Assembly (NCBI GenBank): GCA_023228465.1
Contig: JALOBC010000005.1
Location: 55,056 to 119,055 of the forward strand
Length of the DNA: 64,000 bases
Direction: 5' to 3'
DNA from: Dokdonella sp.
GTDB lineage: Bacteria > Pseudomonadota > Gammaproteobacteria > Xanthomonadales > Rhodanobacteraceae
This document shows, one piece after another, positions 26,281 to 35,018 of the stretch. Within the stretch, counting starts at the first letter, position 1. Each line of letters begins with the position of its first letter. The position numbers and the translations under genes were made by a program. The notes under the pieces were generated by a model. The model saw nothing but the letters and a program-made list of their open reading frames with translations, did no database searches and had not been told where the DNA came from.

Positions 26281-27408
26281 GTGCAGCCGAACGGCATGAC
26301 CGTCATGCAGTTGCTGCCGGCCCTGGAAGCCGGTGGTGCCGAGCGCTCGGCGCTGGAGATCGGGCGTGCGCTGGTGGCGGCCGGGCATCGCTCCATCGTC
26401 GTTTCCGCCGGCGGGCGCCTGGTCGAGCGGCTGCGTGACGAGGGCAGCGAGCATGTCCAGTTGCCGATCGGTGGCAAGTCGCTGGTCAGCTTCGCGCGCG
26501 TGCCGGCATTGCGCGCACTGATCCGGCGTGAACAGCCCGACATCCTGCACGCGCGCTCGCGCGTGCCGGCCTGGCTGGCCTGGCTGGCGCTGCGCGGCCT
26601 GCGCGATCGCCCCGGCTTTGTCACAACTGCGCACGGCCTGAACAGTCCTGGCAAGTACAGCGCGATCATGACGCGCGGCGACCGGGTCATCTGCGTGTCC
26701 AACGCGGTGCGCGATTTCCTGCTGCGCCACTACCCGCGCGTGGATCCGGCCAGGTTGGTGGTCATCCCGCGCGGCATCGACCCGGCGTATTTTCCCTATG
26801 GTTACCTGCCGGATGATTCATGGCGTGAATGGTTCTTCGCCGAGTTCCCGCAACTGGCGGGCGCCCCGCTGATGACCCTGCCCGGGCGCGGCACGCGCCT
26901 CAAGGGTCACGCCGATGCCATCGAACTGGTCGCCGATCTCAAGGCCCGCGGGATATCCACGCGGTTGCTGCTGCTCGGCGCACGCCAGGAGGGCCGCGAG
27001 GCCTACGTCGCCGAACTGGAGCAGCTTGCCCATGCGCTGGGCGTCGCCGATTGGGTGGCCATCAGCCCGCAGCGCGACGATGCGCGCGATGTCTATGCCC
27101 AGTCGGCGCTGGTGTTGCAGCTTTCCAACAAGCCCGAATCCTTTGGCCGCACCGTGGTCGAGGCGCTGGCCCTGTGTCGCCCCGTGCTGGGCTACGACCA
27201 TGGCGGGGTGGGCGAACTGCTGGGGGAGCTCTATCGCGCCGGCCGCGTGCCGGCCGGCGACCGCCAACGCCTCGCCGAACGCGCCGCCGAGCTCCTGCGT
27301 GCCGCGCCGCCGATTGCCCCGCTGACGCGCTATCGCCTGGCCGACATGCAGGAGGCCACGCTGAATCTGTATGAAGAGGTGGTGCGATCGCGGGCGGGGA
27401 GTCGGTGA
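26281..27408 (+). CDS. GT4-family (GT-B) glycosyltransferase
   Basis: 375 residues with a GT-B fold. The N-terminal half has MQLLPALEAGGAERSALEIG, the usual GGAE donor/acceptor loop of GT4 enzymes, and HARSRVPAWLAWL. The C-terminal half has LPGRGTRLKGH and NKPESFGRTVVEALALCRP with the E-x7-E nucleotide-sugar motif. The context (zf-CHCC upstream; O-antigen-ligase-like, LpxL-like and WaaA genes downstream) suggests LPS core or another surface glycan. The donor sugar cannot be read from sequence. The start is GTG 26281; ATG 26296 is an alternative. Confidence 0.9.
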   Translation: MQPNGMTVMQLLPALEAGGAERSALEIGRALVAAGHRSIVVSAGGRLVERLRDEGSEHVQLPIGGKSLVSFARVPALRALIRREQPDILHARSRVPAWLAWLALRGLRDRPGFVTTAHGLNSPGKYSAIMTRGDRVICVSNAVRDFLLRHYPRVDPARLVVIPRGIDPAYFPYGYLPDDSWREWFFAEFPQLAGAPLMTLPGRGTRLKGHADAIELVADLKARGISTRLLLLGARQEGREAYVAELEQLAHALGVADWVAISPQRDDARDVYAQSALVLQLSNKPESFGRTVVEALALCRPVLGYDHGGVGELLGELYRAGRVPAGDRQRLAERAAELLRAAPPIAPLTRYRLADMQEATLNLYEEVVRSRAGSR

Positions 27409-27706
27409 AATGCACATCCGCCCGGCCTGGGCGGGGCTGGCCGGGCGTACGCAGCGGCCCCGCGACGGCTGGTGGCGCCGGACATGAAGACCCTTGCGGC
27501 GCTGCACGCAGGGGGCGCGAAGCCTGGCGCTTGCCGGGCGGCGGAATGACGCGCCTCGCTGCGCTTGCCGATCGGAGGCGGGGTGGGCAGGCTGAGCCTG
27601 CACTGCGCGGCGTGGGCAGCGTCATCCAGCGCTCCAGGCCTTGCATGGTCACCCGTCGCGCCCGCGCAGACCCATAGTCCGGCCCTTGCCTGCGATTTTG
27701 CCAAAC

Positions 27707-28972
27707 GTGTCCAGTCCGCCGCTCTCCCGCTTTCCCTGGCCCGCCCTCGTGGTGCTGGCCGTGCTGGTGCTGCTGCCGGTTGGACGGACGGCGGAATTGC
27801 CGCTGCTGGTGGGTCTGGTCGCGGGCATCGTGCTGCTGGCGCGCGGGCGACTCGCTCCGGCCGATCCGGCCCTGCGCCTCGCGCTGGCCCTGTTCGCCTG
27901 CTACTGGCTGCCGGCGCTGCTGTCTGCCCCGTTGTCCGTCGCGCCGCAGAAGAGCTGGTCGACCGCGGCAGCCATCCTGCGCTTCCTGCCGTTCGCCGGC
28001 TTCGCGGCATGGGCCCTGCGCGAGGCGGCGCTGTGGCCTGCCTTGCGCGCCGGCATCGCCACGGTGGTCGCCTTGTGGGTGATCGATGCCTGGGTGCAGA
28101 TGGCGACCGGCTACAGCCTGGGTGGGGCGGCCGAGGCCGAGCGCATCTCGGGCATCTTCGGTGCGGACAACCTCAAGCTTGGTCCGGTGCTGGCAGTGCT
28201 CTCGCCGTTCGTGCTGCTTGCGGCAGCTGAACGCGGGGGGCGCGCTGGTCTGCTGCTGGCCATGCTGCTCGTCGGCGGACCCTTGCTGCTGGCGGGGTCG
28301 CGTGCCGCCTGGCTGTCCTATGGCTTGGTCTGCCTGCTGGTCGGTTGGCGCGCAGCCGGCAGCCCGCGCCGCTTTGCCGCGGCACTTGCGCTGTTCGTGC
28401 TCGCCGCCGGGGCGCTGGCGTCCTTCGCCCTGCACGATTCGACGCGCTTCAACGCGCGCCTCGATCGCAGCCTGCTGGCCTTGCAGGGCACGCCAGACGC
28501 GCTCGACGCCGCCGCGGCCGGGCGTTTGCGTATCTGGGACGCCGCGCTTTCGATGTTCGCCGCGCATCCGCTGACCGGCGTGGGCGTGCGTGGCTTCCGC
28601 TATGCCTATCCCGACCATGCGGCGCCGGGCGATTCCTTCGTCGATGCCGCCCGTGGCACCGGCGCCTCCCACGCCCACCAGATCGTGCTGGAGGTGGCCA
28701 GCGAGACCGGCCTGGTCGGATTGCTGGGTTGGATCGCCGGCACCGTGATCGCCTGGCGCGCCTGGCGCCGTGCCGATGCGCCGGCCCGCGCCCGCGCCCG
28801 CGCGCCGGCCCTGGCGCTGCTCGCCATGTGCTTTCCATTGAATACCCACCTGGCCTTCTACTCGGCCTGGTGGGGCCTGCTGTTCTGGTGGCTGCTGGCG
28901 CTCTACTGCGCTGCGCTGGGTGCGCGCGCCGGGTTGCCGCCGACGCCAGGGCGCATCCTGCGCTCGCCGTGA
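27707..28972 (+). CDS. O-antigen ligase/polymerase (Wzy/WaaL-like) membrane protein
   Basis: 421 residues with about ten hydrophobic segments. The diagnostic Wzy_C region is a periplasmic loop with GRLRIWDAALSMFAAHPLTG, VGVRGFRYAYPDHA and SHAHQIVLEVASETGLVGLL, including the conserved Arg and His used by WaaL-type ligases. It probably joins O-polysaccharide to lipid A-core or polymerises glycan repeats. The GTG at 27707 was chosen because the hydrophobic start follows directly (WPALVVLAVLVLLP); the longer frame from 27641 adds a Pro/Arg-rich stretch. The ~298 bp before it contain no gene I recognise. Confidence 0.87.
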   Translation: MSSPPLSRFPWPALVVLAVLVLLPVGRTAELPLLVGLVAGIVLLARGRLAPADPALRLALALFACYWLPALLSAPLSVAPQKSWSTAAAILRFLPFAGFAAWALREAALWPALRAGIATVVALWVIDAWVQMATGYSLGGAAEAERISGIFGADNLKLGPVLAVLSPFVLLAAAERGGRAGLLLAMLLVGGPLLLAGSRAAWLSYGLVCLLVGWRAAGSPRRFAAALALFVLAAGALASFALHDSTRFNARLDRSLLALQGTPDALDAAAAGRLRIWDAALSMFAAHPLTGVGVRGFRYAYPDHAAPGDSFVDAARGTGASHAHQIVLEVASETGLVGLLGWIAGTVIAWRAWRRADAPARARARAPALALLAMCFPLNTHLAFYSAWWGLLFWWLLALYCAALGARAGLPPTPGRILRSP

Positions 28973-29074
28973 GGGGTGCGCGCCGGGCAGCGTGCCCGCC
29001 GGGTCCGGATCGGCACGGCCGCGGCGCCCGCGCCTGCCACCACGTCCGGGAACGCCGGCGTTCCCGTGCGGGCG

Positions 29075-30001
29075 CTATGGGCGATACACATCGGCCATGC
29101 CCGGCGGACGCGACTTGAAGCGCTTGTGCATCCAAAGATATTGGCTGGGCGCCTCGCGCACCATGCGTTCGATCACGCCGTTGACGCGCGCCGTATCGGT
29201 GGCCGGGTCCGGCCCCGGGAAGGCTTCCAGGGGTGCCTCCAGGCGGATGGCGTAGCCGCCGTCCTGCAGGCGGCGGTGGAAGAAGGGGATGACCCGTGCG
29301 CCGGACAGGCGGGCCAGGTGGTGGGTGGCGGTGATGGTCGCTGCGGGTACGCCGAAAAACGGCACGAACACCGCGTCCTTGCCGCGCATGTCCTGGTCCG
29401 GTGCATACCAGAGGATGCCGCCACCCTTGAGATAGCGCACGCTCTGGCGGATCTCGTTCTTGGTGAACATGTGCTCGGCATAGCGCAGGCGGGCGCGCCT
29501 GATTGCCCATTCGAACGCGGCGCCATCGTGTTCGCGGTACATGCCGGCAATGCGCAGGCGCTGGGAGACCAGCCGCGCGCACAGTTCCAGGTGGGAAAAG
29601 TGCGCGCCCACGAGCAGCACGCCATGCCCGGCCGCGCGGGCCTGCTCCAGATGTTCGAGGCCCTCCAGCGTGACCGCGATCCGCGCGATCGCGCGGGCCG
29701 AACCCATCCACGCCAGCGCGAACTCGGCCAGCATCAGGCCGCTGTCGCGCAGGTTGGCTTCGAGCAGGATGGCGCGCGCGCCCTCGTCCATGTCGGGAAA
29801 GCACAGCGCCAGGTTGGTTGCCGCGACGCGTCGGCGCTCACCCATCAGGCGTGCGGCAAGCCAGCCAAGGCCGCGACCGGACGCAAGCAGCAGGCGGCGC
29901 GGCAGGCGCGCCGCCAGCGCGATGCAGGCCAGGCCGAGCCACGCGGGCCAGTGGCGTGGGGCGAGCAGGGCGGCGCGAAAGGGCGGCAACGAACGCGGCA
30001 T
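29075..30001 (-). CDS. Lipid A biosynthesis lauroyl/myristoyl acyltransferase (LpxL/HtrB family)
   Basis: 308 residues. It opens with a short hydrophobic anchor (HWPAWLGLACIALAARLP) and has the catalytic H-x4-E in GAHFSHLELCARL near residue 135. This is followed by MYREHDGAAFEWAIR, GGGILWYAPDQDMRGKD and PFFHRRL, all typical of secondary acyltransferases that add acyl chains to Kdo2-lipid A at the inner membrane. It diverges from waaA, whose product makes the Kdo-lipid A acceptor, across ~110 bp. The ATG at 30001 was chosen because the upstream extension is Arg/Pro-rich and unlike the family. LpxL versus LpxM cannot be decided from sequence alone. Confidence 0.93.
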   Translation of the reverse strand: MPRSLPPFRAALLAPRHWPAWLGLACIALAARLPRRLLLASGRGLGWLAARLMGERRRVAATNLALCFPDMDEGARAILLEANLRDSGLMLAEFALAWMGSARAIARIAVTLEGLEHLEQARAAGHGVLLVGAHFSHLELCARLVSQRLRIAGMYREHDGAAFEWAIRRARLRYAEHMFTKNEIRQSVRYLKGGGILWYAPDQDMRGKDAVFVPFFGVPAATITATHHLARLSGARVIPFFHRRLQDGGYAIRLEAPLEAFPGPDPATDTARVNGVIERMVREAPSQYLWMHKRFKSRPPGMADVYRP

Positions 30002-30111
30002 CGGGAAATTATGCGGCAAGGGTCGGGCGCGCGCGTGGTCCGGCCGGGGCGCCAGCCCTCGGCGCGCGGCGCGCAAAGCTATACTGCCCCACCCCGTTGT
30101 CAACCGCGACC

Positions 30112-31407
30112 GTGCTGCAGCGCTTCATCTACACACTGGCCCTTTATCTGCTCACGCCGTACGTGCTGTACCGGCTCACCGCGCGCGGCCTCAAGTACCA
30201 CGGATACTTTGCGCGCTGGCGCGAACGCTTCGGCTTCTTTCCGGATCCGAAACTGCAAGGCAGCATCTGGGTGCACGCGGTGTCGCTCGGCGAGGTCAAC
30301 GCCGCGGCGCCGCTTATCGAGGCGCTGATGGAGCGCCACCGCGACATGCGCCTGGTGGTGACCACCGTGACCCCAACCGGATCGGAACGCGTATTGCAGT
30401 TGTTTGAAGACCGCGTGTTCCATGTCTACCTGCCCTACGACCTGATCCCGGCGGTACGGCGCTTCCTCGACCGCATTCGTCCACGCATTGCCGTGATCAT
30501 GGAAACCGAGATCTGGCCGAATCTGTTCATGGCCTGCGACGAGCGCGGCATCGCCATCCTGGTCGCCAATGCGCGCCTGTCGGAGCGCTCATTGCGTGGC
30601 TACTGGCCGATCCAGCCGCTGGTGCGCCGGGCCATCCGCTGCGCGAGTTTCGTTGCCGCGCAGTCGGTGCCCGATGGCGAGCGCCTGCGCGAACTGGGTG
30701 CGCCCGAATCGCGCCTGGCGGTGGTCGGCAATCTCAAGTTCGACCTCGACGTGCCGGCCGACATGCGTGAACGCGGCCTCGCGTTTCGCCAGGCGGTTGC
30801 GCCCGTACGGCCGGTGTGGATTGCCGCGAGCACACACGAGGCGGAGGAAATGGCCGTGCTCAAGGCGCACGCCGCGGTGCTGCGGCGCTTCCCCGATGCG
30901 CTGCTGTTGATCGCCCCGCGTCATCCGGAACGCTTCAAGCCAGTGGCCTCGGCCTGCCGGGGCTACGGATTCCGTACCGCAATGCGCAGTGAAGGCGCGC
31001 TCGAGAGTGCCACCAACTGCCAGTGTTTCGTGGTCGATTCCATGGGTGAGCTGATCGAGTTCTACGCGGCCGCCGACGCTGCGTTCGTGGGCGGCAGCCT
31101 CGTCCCGGTAGGTGGCCACAACGTGCTGGAAGCCGCGGCCCTGGCACTGCCGGTGATCGTCGGGCCGCACACCTTCAACTTTGCCGAGGTGACCGAGGAT
31201 CTGATCGCCGCCGGGGCCGTCTGGCGCATCGACGGTGCCGACGCGCTCGGTCCCGGCATCGTGCGCCTGTTGAACAACGAAGCTGAACGCCGGCGCATGG
31301 GCGACGCAGCGTTTGCATTGATGCAGCGCGAGCGTGGCGCGGTCGCGCGCACCATGGAGATCGTGGAGCGGTTGCTGCAGAAGCCGGAATTGGAGATCAG
31401 GGATTAG
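30112..31407 (+). CDS. waaA: 3-deoxy-D-manno-octulosonic acid (Kdo) transferase
   Basis: 431 residues. WaaA transfers Kdo from CMP-Kdo to lipid IVA. Visible features: an N-terminal membrane anchor (RFIYTLALYLLTPYVLY), RWRERFGF with the Glu used as catalytic base, WVHAVSLGEVNAAAPLI, MRLVVTTVTPTGSER, METEIWPNLF, STHEAEE, LIAPRHPERF and GGSLVPVGGHNVLEAA. The start is the GTG at 30112. A TATACT -10-like hexamer lies at 30080-30085 without a clear -35. It ends 57 bp before the convergent tolC end. Confidence 0.96.
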   Translation: MLQRFIYTLALYLLTPYVLYRLTARGLKYHGYFARWRERFGFFPDPKLQGSIWVHAVSLGEVNAAAPLIEALMERHRDMRLVVTTVTPTGSERVLQLFEDRVFHVYLPYDLIPAVRRFLDRIRPRIAVIMETEIWPNLFMACDERGIAILVANARLSERSLRGYWPIQPLVRRAIRCASFVAAQSVPDGERLRELGAPESRLAVVGNLKFDLDVPADMRERGLAFRQAVAPVRPVWIAASTHEAEEMAVLKAHAAVLRRFPDALLLIAPRHPERFKPVASACRGYGFRTAMRSEGALESATNCQCFVVDSMGELIEFYAAADAAFVGGSLVPVGGHNVLEAAALALPVIVGPHTFNFAEVTEDLIAAGAVWRIDGADALGPGIVRLLNNEAERRRMGDAAFALMQRERGAVARTMEIVERLLQKPELEIRD

Positions 31408-31465
31408 GAACTGGAGCTTCGCGCAAGCCGCAAGGCCGGGCCGCCGAATCCCGAATCCCCGTCTC
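31393..31465. repeat. Imperfect GGGATT inverted repeat between waaA and tolC
   Basis: GAGATCAGGGATTAGG on one side and CGAATCCCGAATCCCCGTCTC on the other pair imperfectly and overlap the ends of both convergent genes. Similar GGGATTCGGGATT stretches are frequent between convergent genes in xanthomonads, from memory. It may act as a bidirectional terminator. Confidence 0.4.
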
Positions 31466-32849
31466 ACTCCAGCAGGGCGTTGATCGCTTCGAGGTCCTTC
31501 ACCTCGATCACGCCGGCGGCCTGCTTGAGCAGCAGGCTGTCCAGCACGAAGCCATGACGGGCGGCCGAATAGCCGCTTTGCGCAGCCAGCAGGGTCTGCT
31601 GGCTGATCAGCACATCGACGATGGTGCGCGTGCCGACCTCGTAGCCGGCCTGGGTCGCCTCGACCGAGCTCTGTGCCGAGACCACGGCTGCCCTGTTCGC
31701 TTCGACCTCGCTCGCCCCGGCAATGACCGAACGGTAGTTGTTGCGCGTGGTCGCTTCCACCAGGCGCCGGTTGTACTCGTACTGGTCCTGGGCGAAATCA
31801 CGGTTGTAGATGGCCTGGCGCACCCGCGATTGGGTGAATCCGCCGCTGAAGATCGGCACGCGCAGGGTCACGCCGATCGAGCTGCCCCATTTCGGGTCGC
31901 CCGAGTATTGCGGGAACTCGCCGACGCCACCGAAGCGCTGCGTGCCCCAGGTGGGCGCGCGGGAATAGCCTACCTGCGCGCTCAGGGTCGGCAGGTGGCC
32001 GGCGCGCGCGGTACCGATGTTGGCATCGGCCGCATCCACCTGGTAGGCGGCTGCGCTGAGGATCGGGTTCTGCTTGAGCGCGACTTCCACCCACGCCTGC
32101 GGATCATCCGGCGTCGGGTGGTCGAGCGGCAGGTCCTCGCGCAGGCGCTTGAACTCACCCGGCTCCTGGTTGGTGAGCTGGCGCACGGCCTCGCGTGCCT
32201 GGTCCACGGCATTCTGGTTGGAAATGACGCTGGCCACCGCCTGGTCGTGCTGCGCCTTGGCATCGTTGACGTCGGTGATGGCGGCCAGACCCACCTCGAA
32301 GCGCTGGCGCGCCTGTTCGAGCTGGCGCGCCAGCGCCTTCTCGTTGGCATCGGCAAACTTGAGTGCATCGAGCGCCGAAAGCACGCCGAAGTAGGTGGTC
32401 GCCACGCGTATCAGCAGATCCTGCTGGGCCGCGTCCCAGTTGGCCGCACCGGCATCTGCGGCATAGCGGCTGGCCTTGAGCGCGGTCCACTTGCTGATGT
32501 CGAGCAGGCTCTGGTCCAGTTGCACGCCGACGTTGCGCGTGTACAGGGTCTGCGAATAGCCATCGACCTCCATCCGGTTGCCGGGATCGGTCGGGTCGTT
32601 CACCAGGGTGGTGTCGTTGAGCCCGTTGTAGGTGCGCGTATAGCTCATCCCGCCGGAAAGCTGCGGCAGCAGCACGGCGCGCGCCTGGCTCACGTTCTCG
32701 TCCGTGGCGAGCTTGGTGGACTGCGCGGCGGCGAGGGTGGGGTCGGCAGCCCGCGCTTCCTTGTAGATGTCCATGAGGTCATCGGCCTGGGCCGCGGGGA
32801 TGCCCGTGGCCAGCAGCAGGGCCAGCGAAAGACTGCGAATGTGGATCAT
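31464..32849 (-). CDS. tolC: TolC family outer-membrane efflux channel
   Basis: 461 residues with a signal peptide (SLSLALLLATGIPAAQA, cleavage near residue 22) and the TolC repeat structure: two halves of long coiled-coil helices and outer-membrane beta strands. Signatures include LMDIYKEARAADPTLAAAQ, QLEQARQRFEVGLAAITDVN, DAADANIGTARAGHLPTLSA and RLVEATTRNNYRSVIAGASE, plus the duplicated A-x2-G(Y/L)xVGTRTxVDVL near residue 390. It is the outer-membrane exit duct for tripartite efflux and type I secretion; no pump genes are adjacent. It follows pcm on the same strand after 117 bp. Confidence 0.94.
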   Translation of the reverse strand: MIHIRSLSLALLLATGIPAAQADDLMDIYKEARAADPTLAAAQSTKLATDENVSQARAVLLPQLSGGMSYTRTYNGLNDTTLVNDPTDPGNRMEVDGYSQTLYTRNVGVQLDQSLLDISKWTALKASRYAADAGAANWDAAQQDLLIRVATTYFGVLSALDALKFADANEKALARQLEQARQRFEVGLAAITDVNDAKAQHDQAVASVISNQNAVDQAREAVRQLTNQEPGEFKRLREDLPLDHPTPDDPQAWVEVALKQNPILSAAAYQVDAADANIGTARAGHLPTLSAQVGYSRAPTWGTQRFGGVGEFPQYSGDPKWGSSIGVTLRVPIFSGGFTQSRVRQAIYNRDFAQDQYEYNRRLVEATTRNNYRSVIAGASEVEANRAAVVSAQSSVEATQAGYEVGTRTIVDVLISQQTLLAAQSGYSAARHGFVLDSLLLKQAAGVIEVKDLEAINALLE

Positions 32850-32966
32850 CGTACTTCCTCGGAATGGTAACGGCTGCCGGGTGCTGTGCGCTCCAGCGCC
32901 CGGCGGTTGATGGTCCCCTCCGCCCGGTTGCCGCGCAGCTTCGCGCGCCCGGGCACAGGCCTGCGC

Positions 32967-33626
32967 CTACAGGGTGAAGCGGCGTGGCGGCTCGGCATTC
33001 CTGAGATAGCCGATGTCGGTATCGAACAGGCTCTCTTCCTGCCAGTGCGCCGGACCGCTGCGTGTCAGCAGGCGTGCCTCGATCGCCGGCGACTCGCCGA
33101 TGAAGGCGAACATGCGGCCACCCGGTGCGACCAGATCACGCACGGCATCGGTCAGGGCGTGCATGGCGCCGCCCACCACGACCACGTCGGCAGGAACGGC
33201 GCTGCGGTAGCCGGCAAGCGCATCGGCCACCTTGACCTGCACGTTGCGAAAGCCTGCGCCGGCGATCCGCGCGCGGGCGGTCTCCGCAAGATCCGCGTGG
33301 ATCTCCAGGCTGGTGACGTCAGCGGCAAGGCAGGCGAGGCAGGCGGTGAGAAAGCCCGTGCCGGTGCCGATCTCCAGTACATGCTCGTGCCCGGCCAGGT
33401 TCAGGGCCTGCAGCAGGCGCCCCTCGACGACCGGCTTGAGCATGGTTTCGCCGTGCCCGATCGGCAGCATCATGTCGGCGAAGGCGAGCGCACGATGGCG
33501 CGCCGGCACGAAGTCCTCGCGGCGCACGGAACCGAGCACCTCGAGCACGCGCGGATCGAGAACTTCCCACGGGCGGATCTGGTTTTCGACCATGTTGACG
33601 CGGGCTTGCTCAATGTCTATCGGCAT
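32967..33626 (-). CDS. pcm: Protein-L-isoaspartate O-methyltransferase family protein
   Basis: 219 residues of a class I SAM-dependent methyltransferase. It begins with the PIMT signature MVENQIRPWEVLDPRVLEVL, has RREDFVPARHRALAFAD and MLPIGHGETMLKP, and the SAM loop EIGTGTGFLTACLACLA near residue 95. PIMTs repair isoaspartyl residues in damaged proteins. Unlike the E. coli enzyme, the loop reads GTGTGF, which is common in the Rhizobium/xanthomonad branch; some of that branch may have other substrates. The pcm-tolC neighbourhood is conserved in xanthomonads, from memory. Confidence 0.88.
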   Translation of the reverse strand: MPIDIEQARVNMVENQIRPWEVLDPRVLEVLGSVRREDFVPARHRALAFADMMLPIGHGETMLKPVVEGRLLQALNLAGHEHVLEIGTGTGFLTACLACLAADVTSLEIHADLAETARARIAGAGFRNVQVKVADALAGYRSAVPADVVVVGGAMHALTDAVRDLVAPGGRMFAFIGESPAIEARLLTRSGPAHWQEESLFDTDIGYLRNAEPPRRFTL

Positions 33627-33670
33627 CTTCGCGGCTCCTGCCGGCGGAAAAGGGATCGAAGTCTAGGCAC

Positions 33671-34108
33671 TCAGCCAACCGCCCGCAAACCGAGCATTGG
33701 CGAAGCGAATGTGCGCGACGAAGTGCCGGAAGTCACCGCCTCGCAACCGCGTGCGACATTTCGCCGCGCCAGTTCGGCGGCCGCCATCCGGTACAAGGGT
33801 TCGATGCGGGCGGCCAGGCGGGCGTCGATGCGGGCCAGGGCTGCCAGTGCCGGCGCGGTGGCCAGTTGCAGGGCCAGCCAGCGTTCGAGGCGGAAGCGAT
33901 CGTCCGCGGACAGCGCGGACAGCGTCCGCCGGGCCAGTCGCTGCTGTGCAGCCGCACGCCGGCGCGCGTCGATGCCGAGGTCGCGACGGGTCTCCAGGGC
34001 GGCGGCCAGCGCGCGCTGGGCCAGGCGCAACGGGAGATCGGGCGCGCCTGGCGGCATGGCCGGGGCGGGAAGGGGGGCCGGCTTGGCTTGTGGAATGCGG
34101 GAGGGCAT
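33671..34108 (-). CDS. Hypothetical helical protein upstream of pcm
   Basis: A 145-residue protein I do not recognise. After a Pro-rich start (PQAKPAPLPAPAMPPGAP), residues ~25-125 are Ala/Leu/Arg-rich amphipathic helix (RLAQRALAAALETRRDLGID, ADDRFRLERWLALQLATAP), ending in a Ser/Thr-rich tail. No signal peptide, membrane helix or cysteine cluster (a single Cys) is present. Third codon positions are strongly G/C, like the neighbours. It ends 44 bp before the pcm start and could be co-transcribed with it. It may instead be a fortuitous frame, but no better frame exists in this stretch. Confidence 0.5.
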   Translation of the reverse strand: MPSRIPQAKPAPLPAPAMPPGAPDLPLRLAQRALAAALETRRDLGIDARRRAAAQQRLARRTLSALSADDRFRLERWLALQLATAPALAALARIDARLAARIEPLYRMAAAELARRNVARGCEAVTSGTSSRTFASPMLGLRAVG

Positions 34109-34284
34109 GGGCGTGGTTCAAGCAAGAGGTGGGCCAAGTCATGTGTGTCGCGACGCCGGCACGCGCGGTGCGCGCCGGCGGGCGCCACCGTTCGCTGGAG
34201 CGCGCGCCACGCGTGCGGGTGTGCGTCCTGCCGCAAGCCTCCGGGATGGCACGCCGCACGCAATCGGACCACGGCAAATTTATG

Positions 34285-34300
34285 TACCGCGTGGTATAGT
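34285..34300 (+). promoter_or_regulatory. Putative TetR operator overlapping a -10 box
   Basis: TACC-GCGT-GGTA (34285-34296) is a near-perfect palindrome of the kind bound by TetR/AcrR dimers, and TATAGT (34295-34300) is a plausible -10 overlapping its end. It lies 38 bp before the TetR gene start, so autorepression is likely. Confidence 0.5.
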
Positions 34301-34337
34301 AATCGCAACGTTCCAGTGAGTCCAGCAGTTCGCCAAC

Positions 34338-34988
34338 ATGTCGCCAGCCCCCGTCAAGACCTGCGGTCCGGGTCGTCCCAAGGACCCCGAGAAGCGCGCC
34401 GCCATCCTCGATGCGGCCAAGCGCCTGTTTCCGCAGTGGGGCTTCGAGGGCACCAGCATGGATGCAATCGCCAGCGAGGCCGGCGTGTCCAAGCTGACCG
34501 TGTACAGCCATTTCACCGACAAGGAAACCCTGTTCTTCTGCGCCATCCGTGCGCGCTGCGAGGAACAGATGCCGGAAACGCTGTTCGATGTCGATCGCCA
34601 GCTGCCGCTGCGTGACCAGTTGGCGGCGATCGGGCACGCCTTCATTGCGCTCGTTTCGACACCCGAGGCGCTGTCCCTGCATCGGCTGCTCGTTTCCGGC
34701 ACCGGGATGCCGCAGAAGCTCGTCGATCTGTTCCTCGAAGCCGGGCCGGAGCGCGTGCGCAGCGGCTTCGAACAGTACCTGAGCCGGCACATCGCGGCGG
34801 GCCGGTTCGAGATCGGCGATGTCGCACGCGCAGCGCAGCAGTTCTTCGCCCTGCTCAAGGGCGAGTGGCACGCGCGGCAGCTGTGCGGCTGCAGCCAGCC
34901 ATTGGATCAGCGTGACATCGACGCCCAGGTCCGTGCCTCGGTGGACATGTTCCTGCGCGCCTACGCGCGCGACGCCCCGCCGGCCTAG
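34338..34988 (+). CDS. TetR/AcrR family transcriptional regulator
   Basis: 216 residues. The N-terminal helix-turn-helix (residues ~20-66) reads RAAILDAAKRLFPQWGFEGT, then SMDAIASEAGVSKLTVYSHF and TDKETLFFCAI. The C-terminal ligand domain resembles the AefR/TetR_C family (LHRLLVSGTGMPQKLVDLFL, FFALLKGEWHARQLCG). It probably represses efflux or envelope genes; the nearby tolC is a candidate target, unproven. A palindrome just upstream suggests autoregulation. The start follows the family N-terminus (GRPKDPEKRAAIL). Confidence 0.92.
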   Translation: MSPAPVKTCGPGRPKDPEKRAAILDAAKRLFPQWGFEGTSMDAIASEAGVSKLTVYSHFTDKETLFFCAIRARCEEQMPETLFDVDRQLPLRDQLAAIGHAFIALVSTPEALSLHRLLVSGTGMPQKLVDLFLEAGPERVRSGFEQYLSRHIAAGRFEIGDVARAAQQFFALLKGEWHARQLCGCSQPLDQRDIDAQVRASVDMFLRAYARDAPPA

Positions 34989-35018
34989 GGCAGACGCGCC
35001 AGGCTGCCCGGTGGTCGG

